A stretch of 64,000 nucleotides of DNA from Mycobacteriales bacterium. Lineage in GTDB: Bacteria > Actinomycetota > Actinomycetes > Mycobacteriales > SCTD01. The stretch's first letter is position 1, and the number at the start of each line of letters is the position of its first letter. The DNA lies in contig JAUJOY010000007.1 in NCBI GenBank assembly GCA_030447385.1, forward strand, positions 74,300 to 138,299, in the 5' to 3' direction. The notes beneath the pieces are model-generated. The model did not search any database. It had not been told where the DNA came from and worked only from the letters and a program-made list of their open reading frames with translations. Position numbers and translations under genes: made by a program. Shown one piece after another: positions 45,537-53,281 of the stretch.

Positions 45537-47293
45537 TCAGAAGCGCGGCGGCTCGGTGTAGCTGCCCCACAGGTCGCGCAACGCCCCGCACACCTCGCCG
45601 AGAGTGGCCTCCGCGCGGATGGCCGCGAGCATCGGCTCGATCGTGTTGCCCTCGCCGGCCGCCACCTCCACGAGGTTGGCGAGGGCGGCGCGTGCGGCCG
45701 GGTCGTCCCGCGCCGCCCTGCGTGCGCCGAGCGCCCGCACCTGCTCGACCTCCACGTCCGAGCTCACCCGCAGGATCTCCAGCGGCGCCTGGTCACCTCC
45801 GGTCAGGGTGTTCACCCCGACGACCTTCTTCTCCCCCTTCTCGAGCGCGACCTGGTAGGTGAAGGCCGCCTCGGCGATCTCCGCCATGAACCAGCCCTCC
45901 TCGATGCCGCGCAGGATCCCGCTGGTCATCGGGGAGGGCGCGTGAGCGTCGCCCATCTCGAGCACCTTGGCGAAGATGGCTTCCGCCTGCGTCTCCATCT
46001 GGTCGGTGAGCTGCTCGACGTACCAGCTGCCGCCGAGCGGGTCGGCGACGTTGGCGACGCCGGTCTCCTCGGCGATCACCTGCTGGGTGCGCAGGGCGAT
46101 GTGCGCGGCCCGCTCGCTCGGCAGCGCCAGCACCTCGTCCAGGGCGTTGGTGTGCAGGCTGTTCGTGCCGCCGAGCACCGCGGCGAGCGCCTCGACGGCC
46201 GTTCGGACGATGTTGTTGTCCGGCTGCTGGGCGGTGAGCGACACCCCCGCAGTCTGGGTGTGGAAGCGCAGCCACTGCGCCTTCTCGGTCTGAGCTCCGT
46301 AGACGTCGCGCAGCCACCTCGCCCAGATGCGGCGGGCGGCCCGGAACTTCGCGATCTCCTCGAAGAAGTCGATGTGGGCGTCGAAGAAGAACGACAGACC
46401 GGGCGCGAAGACGTCGACGTCCAGGCCACGGGACAGCCCGAGCTCGACGTAGGCGAACCCGTCCGCGAGGGTGAAGGCCAGCTCCTGCGCGGCGGTGGAG
46501 CCGGCCTCGCGGATGTGGTAGCCGGAGACCGATATGGGCTTGTACGCCGGGATCTTCGCAGCGCAGTACTCCATTAGGTCGCCGATGAGCCGCAGGTGCG
46601 GCTCGGGAACAGCCACTCCTTCTGGGCGATGTACTCCTTGAAGATGTCGGTCTGCAGCGTGCCGTTGAGCAAGCCGATGTCGACGCCCTGCCGCTCGGCA
46701 GCGACCAGGTACATGCAGAAGACCGGTACGGCCGGTCCGCTGATCGTCATCGAGGTCGTGACCGCGTCGAGCGGGATGTCGGAGAACAGCAGCTCCATGT
46801 CGAGGGCGCTGTCCACGGCGACGCCGCAGTGCCCCACCTCGCCGAGCGCCCGCGGGTCGTCGGAGTCGCGGCCCATGAGCGTCGGCATGTCGAACGCCAC
46901 CGACAGGCCGCCGCCGCCCTGGGCGAGCAGCATCCGGTAGCGCTCGTTGGTCTGGCCGGCGTTGCCGAAACCGGCGAACTGCCGGAGGGTCCACAGCCGT
47001 CCGCGGTTGCCGGTCGGATGGAGCCCGCGGGTGAAGGGGAACTCCCCCGGCCAGCCGATACGCTCGAAGCCCTCGTAGACGTCCCCGGGGCGGGGCCCGT
47101 AGACCGGGTCCACCTCGACTCCCGACAGAGTGGTGAAGTCGGCTTCCCGCCGCGGCGCCGCGTCGTAGCGCTGCTGCCACCGTGCCCTTCCGGCGGCGAT
47201 CTGTTCTGGCGTCACGTGGGCACTCCTCGGGTCGCGAGGCGGGCAGTGGTACGGGCTACCCTGGTCGGGGCTGACGGTCGCGAGCTCCGTCAT
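45537..47293 (-). CDS. icmA: coenzyme B12 mutase large subunit, isobutyryl-CoA mutase type, frameshifted
   Basis: This is the substrate-binding TIM-barrel of an adenosylcobalamin acyl-CoA mutase, about 585 residues once the frame is repaired. It lacks the C-terminal B12-binding domain, so it needs a separate small subunit, not present here. The methylmalonyl-CoA mutase residues Tyr89 and Arg207 are replaced by Phe106 (LRQFAGFG) and Gln224 (YIAQKEW), the pair known from isobutyryl-CoA mutase. It would thus interconvert isobutyryl- and n-butyryl-CoA. The frame breaks at the C-run 46605-46607: one base is missing between EWLFP and EPHLRLIGD. The ATG at 47293 was chosen; an in-frame upstream codon at 47317 exists. 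MeaB and Ccr lie 10-15 kb away. Confidence 0.8.
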
Positions 47294-47364
47294 TCGCAGG
47301 GTACGTCGTGCCTTCACGCGGGCTGCTGCGGCGTCAGGGAACAGCCGGGTGCCTAGGCTGCGCC

Positions 47365-47874
47365 ATGAGCCTCGCGACCTTCTGCACCAGCTGCGCAGGG
47401 CGCCTGGTGCACGGCGGGCGCCACCCGGTCTGCTCCCACTGCGGACGCACGCACCACCGCGACCCCAAGGTGGGCGTCGGCGTGGTGGTGCTCGACCAGG
47501 CGGGGCGGCTCCTGCTGGTGCGGCGCGGTGTGCGCCCCGGCAAGGGCCTGTGGGCGCTGCCGGCCGGCTTCGTCGACGCGGGCGAGGACCCGCGTGCTGC
47601 CGCTGCGCGGGAGACCCGGGAGGAGACGGGGCTGCTGGTGGAGGTGGGCGCTGTACTCGACGTCTACGCCCTGCCCTCCGTCCGGGGGAGCCACGGCGGT
47701 GCCTCGTTCTTCCTGGCGTTCGAGGCGACGTCCGTGGGCGGCACGCTGACCGCGGGTGACGACGCGGTGGAGGTCGGCTTCTTCGACGTCGACGAGCTGC
47801 CCGAGCTGGCCTTTCCCTCGACCCGCGACGCTGCGGACAGGATGCGGCGAAGGGGAGCCGAGACCGGTCAGTGA
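47365..47874 (+). CDS. Nudix hydrolase with N-terminal zinc ribbon
   Basis: This 169-residue protein has an N-terminal zinc ribbon (FCTSC...PVCSHCG, about 6-30). A Nudix domain follows with the box GFVDAGEDPRAAAARETREE and GLLVEVG. Such proteins hydrolyse nucleoside diphosphate derivatives such as NADH or ADP-ribose; the substrate here is unknown. A TAGGCT box lies 5 bases before the ATG. The gene is divergent from the mutase and overlaps the end of coxG by 7 bases, tail to tail. Confidence 0.85.
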   Translation: MSLATFCTSCAGRLVHGGRHPVCSHCGRTHHRDPKVGVGVVVLDQAGRLLLVRRGVRPGKGLWALPAGFVDAGEDPRAAAARETREETGLLVEVGAVLDVYALPSVRGSHGGASFFLAFEATSVGGTLTAGDDAVEVGFFDVDELPELAFPSTRDAADRMRRRGAETGQ

Positions 47875-48590
47875 CGGAGCCGGCGCAGCAGCACCAGCAG
47901 CAGCGCCAGGACGGCCAGCACAGGAGCCGCGCGCTTCAGGACCGGCACCCCGGCCGTGTCGAGGAGATCGATGGCTTCGGTGGCCGCACGGTCCGGGACA
48001 GCTGGCCGGCGCACCGGCGGCGCCGCACCGGCCGGAGCCGGTCCGCCGGCCTGCGTCGAAGGGGGTCCGGCAACCCGAGCGACGTCCCCGACGACCGCCG
48101 CCGGAGCGCCCGGAACGTCGCCCGCGAGCTGGGTGAAGAGGGGCGTGCCTGCCCCGATCTCCTCGGAGAGGCAGGCGGCGAACCGGTCCACCAGCTTGCC
48201 GCTGACGTCGGCCAGAACTCCCCGGCCGAACTGCGCGGGCTTGCCGGTCACGTTCAGGTCGGTGTCGACCTCGACCTCGGTGCTGTCCCCTTTCGCGATC
48301 AGGCGGCAGGTGATGAGCGCCTTGGCCGTACCCGTGCCCCGGGTCTCCTTGCCACTGCCGTCGATCACGGCCACGTGGCTCGCCTCGTCCTTGGACACGA
48401 AGGACGCCTTGCCGCCGTAGGTCAGGTTGATGGGCCCGACCTTGACCTTCACGGTCCCCTCGAACCGGTCGCCGTCCCTGCTGGTCAGCGTCGCACCGGG
48501 CATGCACGGGGCGACGCGCTCCACATCGAGCAGGACCTTCCACGCCTGCTCGATCGGGACGGGGACGGTGAACCGGTTCTCGAGCTTCAT
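47868..48590 (-). CDS. coxG: CoxG-like SRPBCC protein
   Basis: CoxG (CO dehydrogenase subunit G, SRPBCC fold) is thought to help maturation or membrane recruitment of the Mo hydroxylase. The 240 residues start KLENRFTVPVPIEQAWKVLLD and show the family segments VAPCMPGA and FEGTVKVKVGP. A Pro/Ala linker (about 155-205) follows, then a C-terminal transmembrane helix (about 218-235) with Arg at the end, which fits tail anchoring. Last gene of the cox operon; its ATG overlaps the MobA-like stop. Confidence 0.88.
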   Translation of the reverse strand: MKLENRFTVPVPIEQAWKVLLDVERVAPCMPGATLTSRDGDRFEGTVKVKVGPINLTYGGKASFVSKDEASHVAVIDGSGKETRGTGTAKALITCRLIAKGDSTEVEVDTDLNVTGKPAQFGRGVLADVSGKLVDRFAACLSEEIGAGTPLFTQLAGDVPGAPAAVVGDVARVAGPPSTQAGGPAPAGAAPPVRRPAVPDRAATEAIDLLDTAGVPVLKRAAPVLAVLALLLVLLRRLRH

Positions 48591-49186
48591 CGGGTTCCCT
48601 CTCGAAGTAGCGCCGTTCGTAGAGCTGTCAGATCGGCTGGGGTGTCGAGATCGTCGGGAGATCCGGCGCCGGTGCAGTCCACCTGCACGACGAGATCAGG
48701 GTGGCCCCGCAGCCAGCTTCGCGCTCCCTCGTCCCCGGTGGCAGATGCCGTCACACCGGCCCAGGTGCGGCGATCCAGGAGCACCGGGTTGCGGGGCTTC
48801 CCGGCGTACGTCGCCACAGCCGCCACGGCGCCGGCAGCATGAGCGGCGCGCAGCTGCACCACGGCGACCGCCGAGACCAGCGGCTGGTCGACGAGGGCGA
48901 CCACGCACGCGTCGACGTCCGCGTCGAGTGCGCGGAGCCCGGCCTGCAGGGAGGCGCCCATGCCGGCGCGCCAGCCCGCCGCTTCCACGACCTGCGCGCC
49001 GGAGCACAGCGGTCGTACCTCCTGCGCGGCTGCACCCACGACGACGACCACCGGCGAGCAGCCGCCGTCGGCGAGAAGGCGGATCCCGCGGCGCACGAGC
49101 GGCTCACCGTCGAGCTCCACCAGCGCCTTGGGCCCGCCCATCCGCCGGCCTGCGCCCGCGGCGAGCAGCAGCCCCGCGACCCTCAC
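48587..49186 (-). CDS. MobA-like nucleotidyltransferase (molybdenum cofactor cytidylyltransferase type)
   Basis: This 199-residue protein starts with the NTP-transferase motif GLLLAAGAGRRMGGPKAL and has ALVDQPLVSA, the acidic metal-binding site. It resembles MocA, which links CTP to molybdopterin to make the MCD cofactor of CO dehydrogenase and xanthine-dehydrogenase enzymes. That fits its place in the cox operon. The GTG start overlaps the xdhC stop (GTGA), and its stop overlaps coxG. Confidence 0.85.
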   Translation of the reverse strand: MRVAGLLLAAGAGRRMGGPKALVELDGEPLVRRGIRLLADGGCSPVVVVVGAAAQEVRPLCSGAQVVEAAGWRAGMGASLQAGLRALDADVDACVVALVDQPLVSAVAVVQLRAAHAAGAVAAVATYAGKPRNPVLLDRRTWAGVTASATGDEGARSWLRGHPDLVVQVDCTGAGSPDDLDTPADLTALRTALLREGTR

Positions 49187-50304
49187 GCTCCCGACAGCAC
49201 GGCGCCGGGGTGGCGCACCCCGGTGTGGATGGCGCCGGCGGTGAGCGACAACGGCCGTCCCGTGCCGCCCCAGCGGCGCGAGACGATCTCTGCCCCGATC
49301 GACACCGCGGTCTCCTCCGCCGTACGCGCCCCGAGATCCAGGCCGATCGGGGAGTGCAGCCGCGCCAGCTCGGACTCCGACAAGCCGGCCTCGCGCAGCC
49401 GCCGCAGCCGGTCCTCGGAGCTGCGCCGGCTCCCCATGGCCCCGATGTAGGCAGCCGGTCGGCGCAACGCCACCTCCAGCAGCGGGACGTCGAACTTCGG
49501 GTCATGGGTGAGCACGCACATCACGGTGCGCTCGTCGAGCTCGGTGCCCTCGAGGTAGCGGTGCGGCCAGTCGCAGACGACCTCGTGCGCCTCCGGGAAG
49601 CGCCGCGCGGTGGCGAAGACGGGCCGTGCGTCACAGACGGTCACGCGGTAGCCGAGGAACGCCCCGATCCGGCTGACGGCCGCGGCGAAGTCGGTCGCCC
49701 CGAACACCAGCATCCTCGGGGGCGGCGTGAACGACTGCACGAAGACCGCGACCTCGTCGACCCGCCGCTGGCCGCGCGGACCGTAGTGGCGCGTGCCGGT
49801 CTGTCCGGAGGCGAGCATGCCGCGGGCGTCATCGGTCACCGCGACGTCGAGCCCCTCCGCGCCGAGCGACCCGTGCACCTCCGACCGCCCGACGAGGAGC
49901 TGGGCCCCGACGGGCGCAGGCCCGCTCACGACCGTGGCCAGCGCCACCGGCTCGTCGACGTCGACGCGCTCGAGCCAGGCGGACAGGACCTCCCGATCGG
50001 CGGGCGCGACCAGGACGTCGAGGATCCCGCCGCAGGTGAGACCGACGGCGTAGGCGTCGTCGTCGCTGTAGCCGTAGGTCTGCACGACCGGCCCCTCCCC
50101 CCGGAGCACCTGCTCGGCCGTGCTGTACACCGCGCCCTCGACGCACCCGCCCGAGATGCTCCCCAGAGCCTCCCCCTCGGCCCCCACCGCCATCGTGGCG
50201 CCGGGCGGTCGGGGCGCACTCCCGGAGGCCCCGACCACGGTGGCGAGGGCGAAGGGCCTACCGCCCGCGAGCAGGTCCCGCAGCCCGTCGGCGATGTCAC
50301 GCAC
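49183..50304 (-). CDS. XdhC/CoxI-family maturation factor
   Basis: XdhC-type proteins bind molybdenum cofactor and insert the sulfurated cofactor into Mo hydroxylases. The 373 residues show the N-terminal XdhC domain (ALATVVGASGSAPRPPGATM, then GSISGGCVEG) and the C-terminal Rossmann domain (RMLVFGATDFAAAVSRIGAF, ending YIGAMGSRR). The GTG at 50304 is supported by GGAGG 6-7 bases upstream, although it overlaps the end of coxE by 8 bases. Confidence 0.88.
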   Translation of the reverse strand: MRDIADGLRDLLAGGRPFALATVVGASGSAPRPPGATMAVGAEGEALGSISGGCVEGAVYSTAEQVLRGEGPVVQTYGYSDDDAYAVGLTCGGILDVLVAPADREVLSAWLERVDVDEPVALATVVSGPAPVGAQLLVGRSEVHGSLGAEGLDVAVTDDARGMLASGQTGTRHYGPRGQRRVDEVAVFVQSFTPPPRMLVFGATDFAAAVSRIGAFLGYRVTVCDARPVFATARRFPEAHEVVCDWPHRYLEGTELDERTVMCVLTHDPKFDVPLLEVALRRPAAYIGAMGSRRSSEDRLRRLREAGLSESELARLHSPIGLDLGARTAEETAVSIGAEIVSRRWGGTGRPLSLTAGAIHTGVRHPGAVLSGA

Positions 50305-51481
50305 GCGCGGCCTCCGTCGGACTGCGGCCCAGCACGACCTGGGCGAGGTGTTGCAGAGCTGCCAGGCTGTGGCCCTCCACGAAGTCGTCAACGTGCGGCA
50401 GGGCCGCGGCCATCCCGGCAGCGAGCGGCGCGAAGCCAGGTGCCGCCTTGCGGGGGTTGGCCCACACGACCCGGTGCGCGAGCCGGTGCAGCCGGGCCAT
50501 CTGCTCACCCAGCAGAGCCGCATCCCCCCGCTCCCACCCGTCGGACAGGATCACGACGACCGCGCCGCGCGCGGTGCCGCGACGGCCCCACTGGTCCAGG
50601 AACTGCTGGAGCAGCTCGCCGAGCCGCGTCCCGCCGCCCGCGTCGGGCAGCATCTCGGCCACCGCTGCCATGGCCGCGTCCGGGTCGGGCCACGCCATCT
50701 CCCTGGTCAGCCGGGTGAGGCGGGTACCGAGAGCGAAGACCTCCGTGCTCCCCCGCCGGAGGGCGGTACGGGACGCAGCTCCGCCACGAGAGGCAGCTCC
50801 GCCTCGCGAGGCCGCATGGGCGAAGCGCAGCAGCGCGTCGGCGTAGGCGTCCATGGAGCCGCTCACGTCCACGAGCAGCACGATCCGCCGCGGCCGGGCG
50901 ACAGGGGCCCGGTAGCGCAGCGGTGCGGGCTCACCCCCGGCGGCCAGCCAGACCCGCAGGGTCCGGCCCCCGTCGATCCCCCCTCGCGGTGCAGGACGGC
51001 GACGACGCGTGATGCGCCTCTCCGCCGGCAGCTCCAGGACGGCGAGCAGCCGGCGCAGGTGCTCCCGCTCCCCCGGCGTCATCGCCCGGATGTCGCGCGA
51101 CCGCAGCTGCTCGACGCTGCTGGCCGCAGCCGACAGCGACTGCTGCGGCAACGCCCCGTCGGCCGCCGCACCGGCCTCCCCGGGCTCCCCCACCAGGCGC
51201 AGCTGGCTCCTGCTCACCCGCTGACGCCGGATCACCGCCGACGGGCGGTCACCGAAGTACGCCGCGAAGGCCGCGTCGTAGCGGGGGAGGTCCTCCCGGG
51301 CCCCGCACATCGTCAGCCGGCCGGCCCAGTAGACGTCCGCCCGCCGCAGGGCGTCGAGCCGGGCCAGGGCTGACACGGCGGCGTGCACCCGCTCGGGAGA
51401 CGCGGCCACCCCGGCGGCCCGCAGGGTGGTGGCCAGTCCGACGAGGCTGTCGACGGCGTCGTAGGGAGGGCGCTCAGCCAC
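50297..51481 (-). CDS. coxE: CoxE-like VWA-domain protein
   Basis: CoxE works with the AAA ATPase CoxD in assembly of the Cu/Mo site of CO dehydrogenase. The 394 residues end in a von Willebrand A domain with the MIDAS motif LLVDVSGSMDAYADALL (about 200-216) and VVVILSDGWERGD. Between them lies a small tandem repeat (ASRGGA twice, near 224-236), also visible in the DNA at 50770-50810. The start overlaps the coxD stop by 8 bases. Confidence 0.88.
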   Translation of the reverse strand: MAERPPYDAVDSLVGLATTLRAAGVAASPERVHAAVSALARLDALRRADVYWAGRLTMCGAREDLPRYDAAFAAYFGDRPSAVIRRQRVSRSQLRLVGEPGEAGAAADGALPQQSLSAAASSVEQLRSRDIRAMTPGEREHLRRLLAVLELPAERRITRRRRPAPRGGIDGGRTLRVWLAAGGEPAPLRYRAPVARPRRIVLLVDVSGSMDAYADALLRFAHAASRGGAASRGGAASRTALRRGSTEVFALGTRLTRLTREMAWPDPDAAMAAVAEMLPDAGGGTRLGELLQQFLDQWGRRGTARGAVVVILSDGWERGDAALLGEQMARLHRLAHRVVWANPRKAAPGFAPLAAGMAAALPHVDDFVEGHSLAALQHLAQVVLGRSPTEAARA

Positions 51482-52349
51482 CGAGCACCGCTGCGGTGAT
51501 CAGCTGCTGCACGTCCCGCCGGGAGGCGTGCAGCTGGTCCTCGCGGTACTTCAGGACCGCTCCGAGGGTGGCCGTCGCCGCGCCCGCATCCAGGCGCTGC
51601 GCCCCGAGGGCCACCAGGGCCTGCGCCCAGTCGATCGTCTCGGCCACGCCCGGCGGCTTCTGCAGGTCCTGCGACCGCAGCACCGCCACCGCCTGCGCGA
51701 CCTGGGCCGCCAGCGCCTGCGATGCCTGCGGGACGCGCTGCCGAACGATGGCCACCTCCCGGTCGAAGTCGGGGTGCTCGACCCAGTGGTAGAGGCAGCG
51801 TCGCTTGAGCGCGTCGTGCACCTCACGCGTGCGGTTGCTCGTGACGACGACGACGGGGGGCACCTCGGCGCGTACCGTCCCGAGCTCGGGAACCGTCACG
51901 GTGTAGTCCGAGAGCACTTCGAGCAGGAAGGCCTCGAACTCGTCGTCGGCCCGGTCGACCTCGTCGACGAGCAGCACCGCGGGGGAGGTCTCGAGCGCCG
52001 CGAGCAGCGGGCGGGCGAGCAGGAACCGGCGGCTGTAGACCTCGGACTCGAGCCGCTCCACGTCCTGCGGCCCCGTGGCCGACCGGGCGGACTCGGCGGC
52101 CCGCAGGTGGAGCAGCTGGCGCGGGAAGTCCCAGTCGTACAGCGCCTGGGAGGCGTCGATGCCCTCGTAGCACTGCAGGCGGATCAGCGGCGCACCCACC
52201 ACGCGGGCGAGCGCCGTCGCGAGCGAGGTCTTGCCCACCCCGGCCTCGCCCTCGAGGAACAGCGGGCGCGGCAGGGCGAGCGCCAGGAACGTCGCCGTGG
52301 CGACGCCCTCGTCCGGGAAGTAGCCGGCTCCTTCGAGCAGGCCAGCCAT
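51474..52349 (-). CDS. coxD: CoxD-like MoxR-family AAA+ ATPase
   Basis: CoxD partners CoxE in maturing the active site of CO dehydrogenase; MoxR ATPases act as chaperones. The 291 residues show Walker A (EGEAGVGKTSLA), Walker B (AVLLVDEVDRADDEFEAFLL), sensor 1 (VVVVTSNRTREV) and RRCLYHWVEHPDF. The ATG at 52349 gives a normal length. The 71-base spacer to coxM could encode a slightly longer N-terminus, but no better start was found. Confidence 0.9.
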   Translation of the reverse strand: MAGLLEGAGYFPDEGVATATFLALALPRPLFLEGEAGVGKTSLATALARVVGAPLIRLQCYEGIDASQALYDWDFPRQLLHLRAAESARSATGPQDVERLESEVYSRRFLLARPLLAALETSPAVLLVDEVDRADDEFEAFLLEVLSDYTVTVPELGTVRAEVPPVVVVTSNRTREVHDALKRRCLYHWVEHPDFDREVAIVRQRVPQASQALAAQVAQAVAVLRSQDLQKPPGVAETIDWAQALVALGAQRLDAGAATATLGAVLKYREDQLHASRRDVQQLITAAVLGG

Positions 52350-52420
52350 CTCCGCCGGACCCGAGATTCCCTCGGGCAGCAGGCCGCGCCGTCCCGGGGC
52401 GCCGGACGCCGCCGCTCCGG

Positions 52421-53281
52421 TCAGCTGCTCATCCCGGCGGCGGCGGCCACGGCCCGACCGGTGAGCACCCGCGCGAGGTGCGCCCGGTAGTCGGCCTGAC
52501 CGCTGAGGTCGGACGGCGGGGAGGTGCCGTCCGCAGCGGACGCTGCCGCGGCCTGGACCGCAGCGAGGTCCGACGCGCCGACGAGAGCCGACTCCACCGG
52601 GGTGGCCCGGACTGGCGTCGACCCCATGTTGGTCAGCCCGATCCGGGCCTCGGCGATGGCCCCACCCTCCTTGCGCACCGCAGCCGCGACGCCGACGATC
52701 GCCCAGGCCTGTGCCACCCGCGAGAACTTCTCGTAGCGGTAGCCCCAGGAGCCCTCGAGCTTGGGGATGCGCACGGCGGCGAGGATCTCGTCGGGCGACA
52801 GGGCGGTCTCCAGGTAGTCCACGAAGAACTCGCTCGCCCGGATGGTGCGCCGCCCTCCAGGACCTTCCGCGACGAGCTCGGCGTCGAGCGCCAGCGCGAC
52901 CGCCGCCAGGTCGCCGGCCGGGTCGGCGTGCGCCAGGGCGCCGCCGAACGTGCCGCGGTGGCGTACGGCCGGGTCGGCCACCGTCGCGGTCGCCTCGACG
53001 AGCAGCCCGGCGTGCTGCTGGATCAGCGGGTCCTCGAGGACCTCGCTGTGCCGGGTCATCGCGCCGATGACGATCGTCCCGGCGTCCTCGGAGACCCCCC
53101 GCAGCTCGTCGACCCTTCCCAGGTCGACCAGCACCGTCGGGAAGGCCAGTCGCAGGCGCAGCACGGGGATCAGGCTCTGCCCGCCGGCGAGGATCTTGGC
53201 GTCCTCACCGGCCTCCCGGAGGGCCGCGACCGCCTCGGCCAGGGTCGTGGGTGCGACGTAGTCGAACGCGGGCGGGATCAT
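52421..53281 (-). CDS. coxM: Mo hydroxylase medium (FAD) subunit, CoxM type
   Basis: This FAD-binding subunit passes electrons from the Fe-S subunit onward. The 286 residues show the pyrophosphate-binding AGGQSLIP near residue 32 and TFGGALAHADPAGDL near residue 110, the two flavin motifs of the CO-dehydrogenase medium subunit. The ATG overlaps the coxL stop (ATGA). The gene follows coxL, so the order is S-L-M as in form II clusters. Confidence 0.94.
   Translation of the reverse strand: MIPPAFDYVAPTTLAEAVAALREAGEDAKILAGGQSLIPVLRLRLAFPTVLVDLGRVDELRGVSEDAGTIVIGAMTRHSEVLEDPLIQQHAGLLVEATATVADPAVRHRGTFGGALAHADPAGDLAAVALALDAELVAEGPGGRRTIRASEFFVDYLETALSPDEILAAVRIPKLEGSWGYRYEKFSRVAQAWAIVGVAAAVRKEGGAIAEARIGLTNMGSTPVRATPVESALVGASDLAAVQAAAASAADGTSPPSDLSGQADYRAHLARVLTGRAVAAAAGMSS

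Noticed and set aside
47298..47303. TACCCT box as a leaderless promoter of the mutase gene
   Set aside because: It lies only 4 bases before the ATG, too close for a normal -10 to start-site distance, and has no -35 partner.
50770..50810. Tandem repeat as CRISPR-like or mobile element
   Set aside because: It is two or three copies of an 18-base unit inside the coxE coding frame (ASRGGA), with no spacers.
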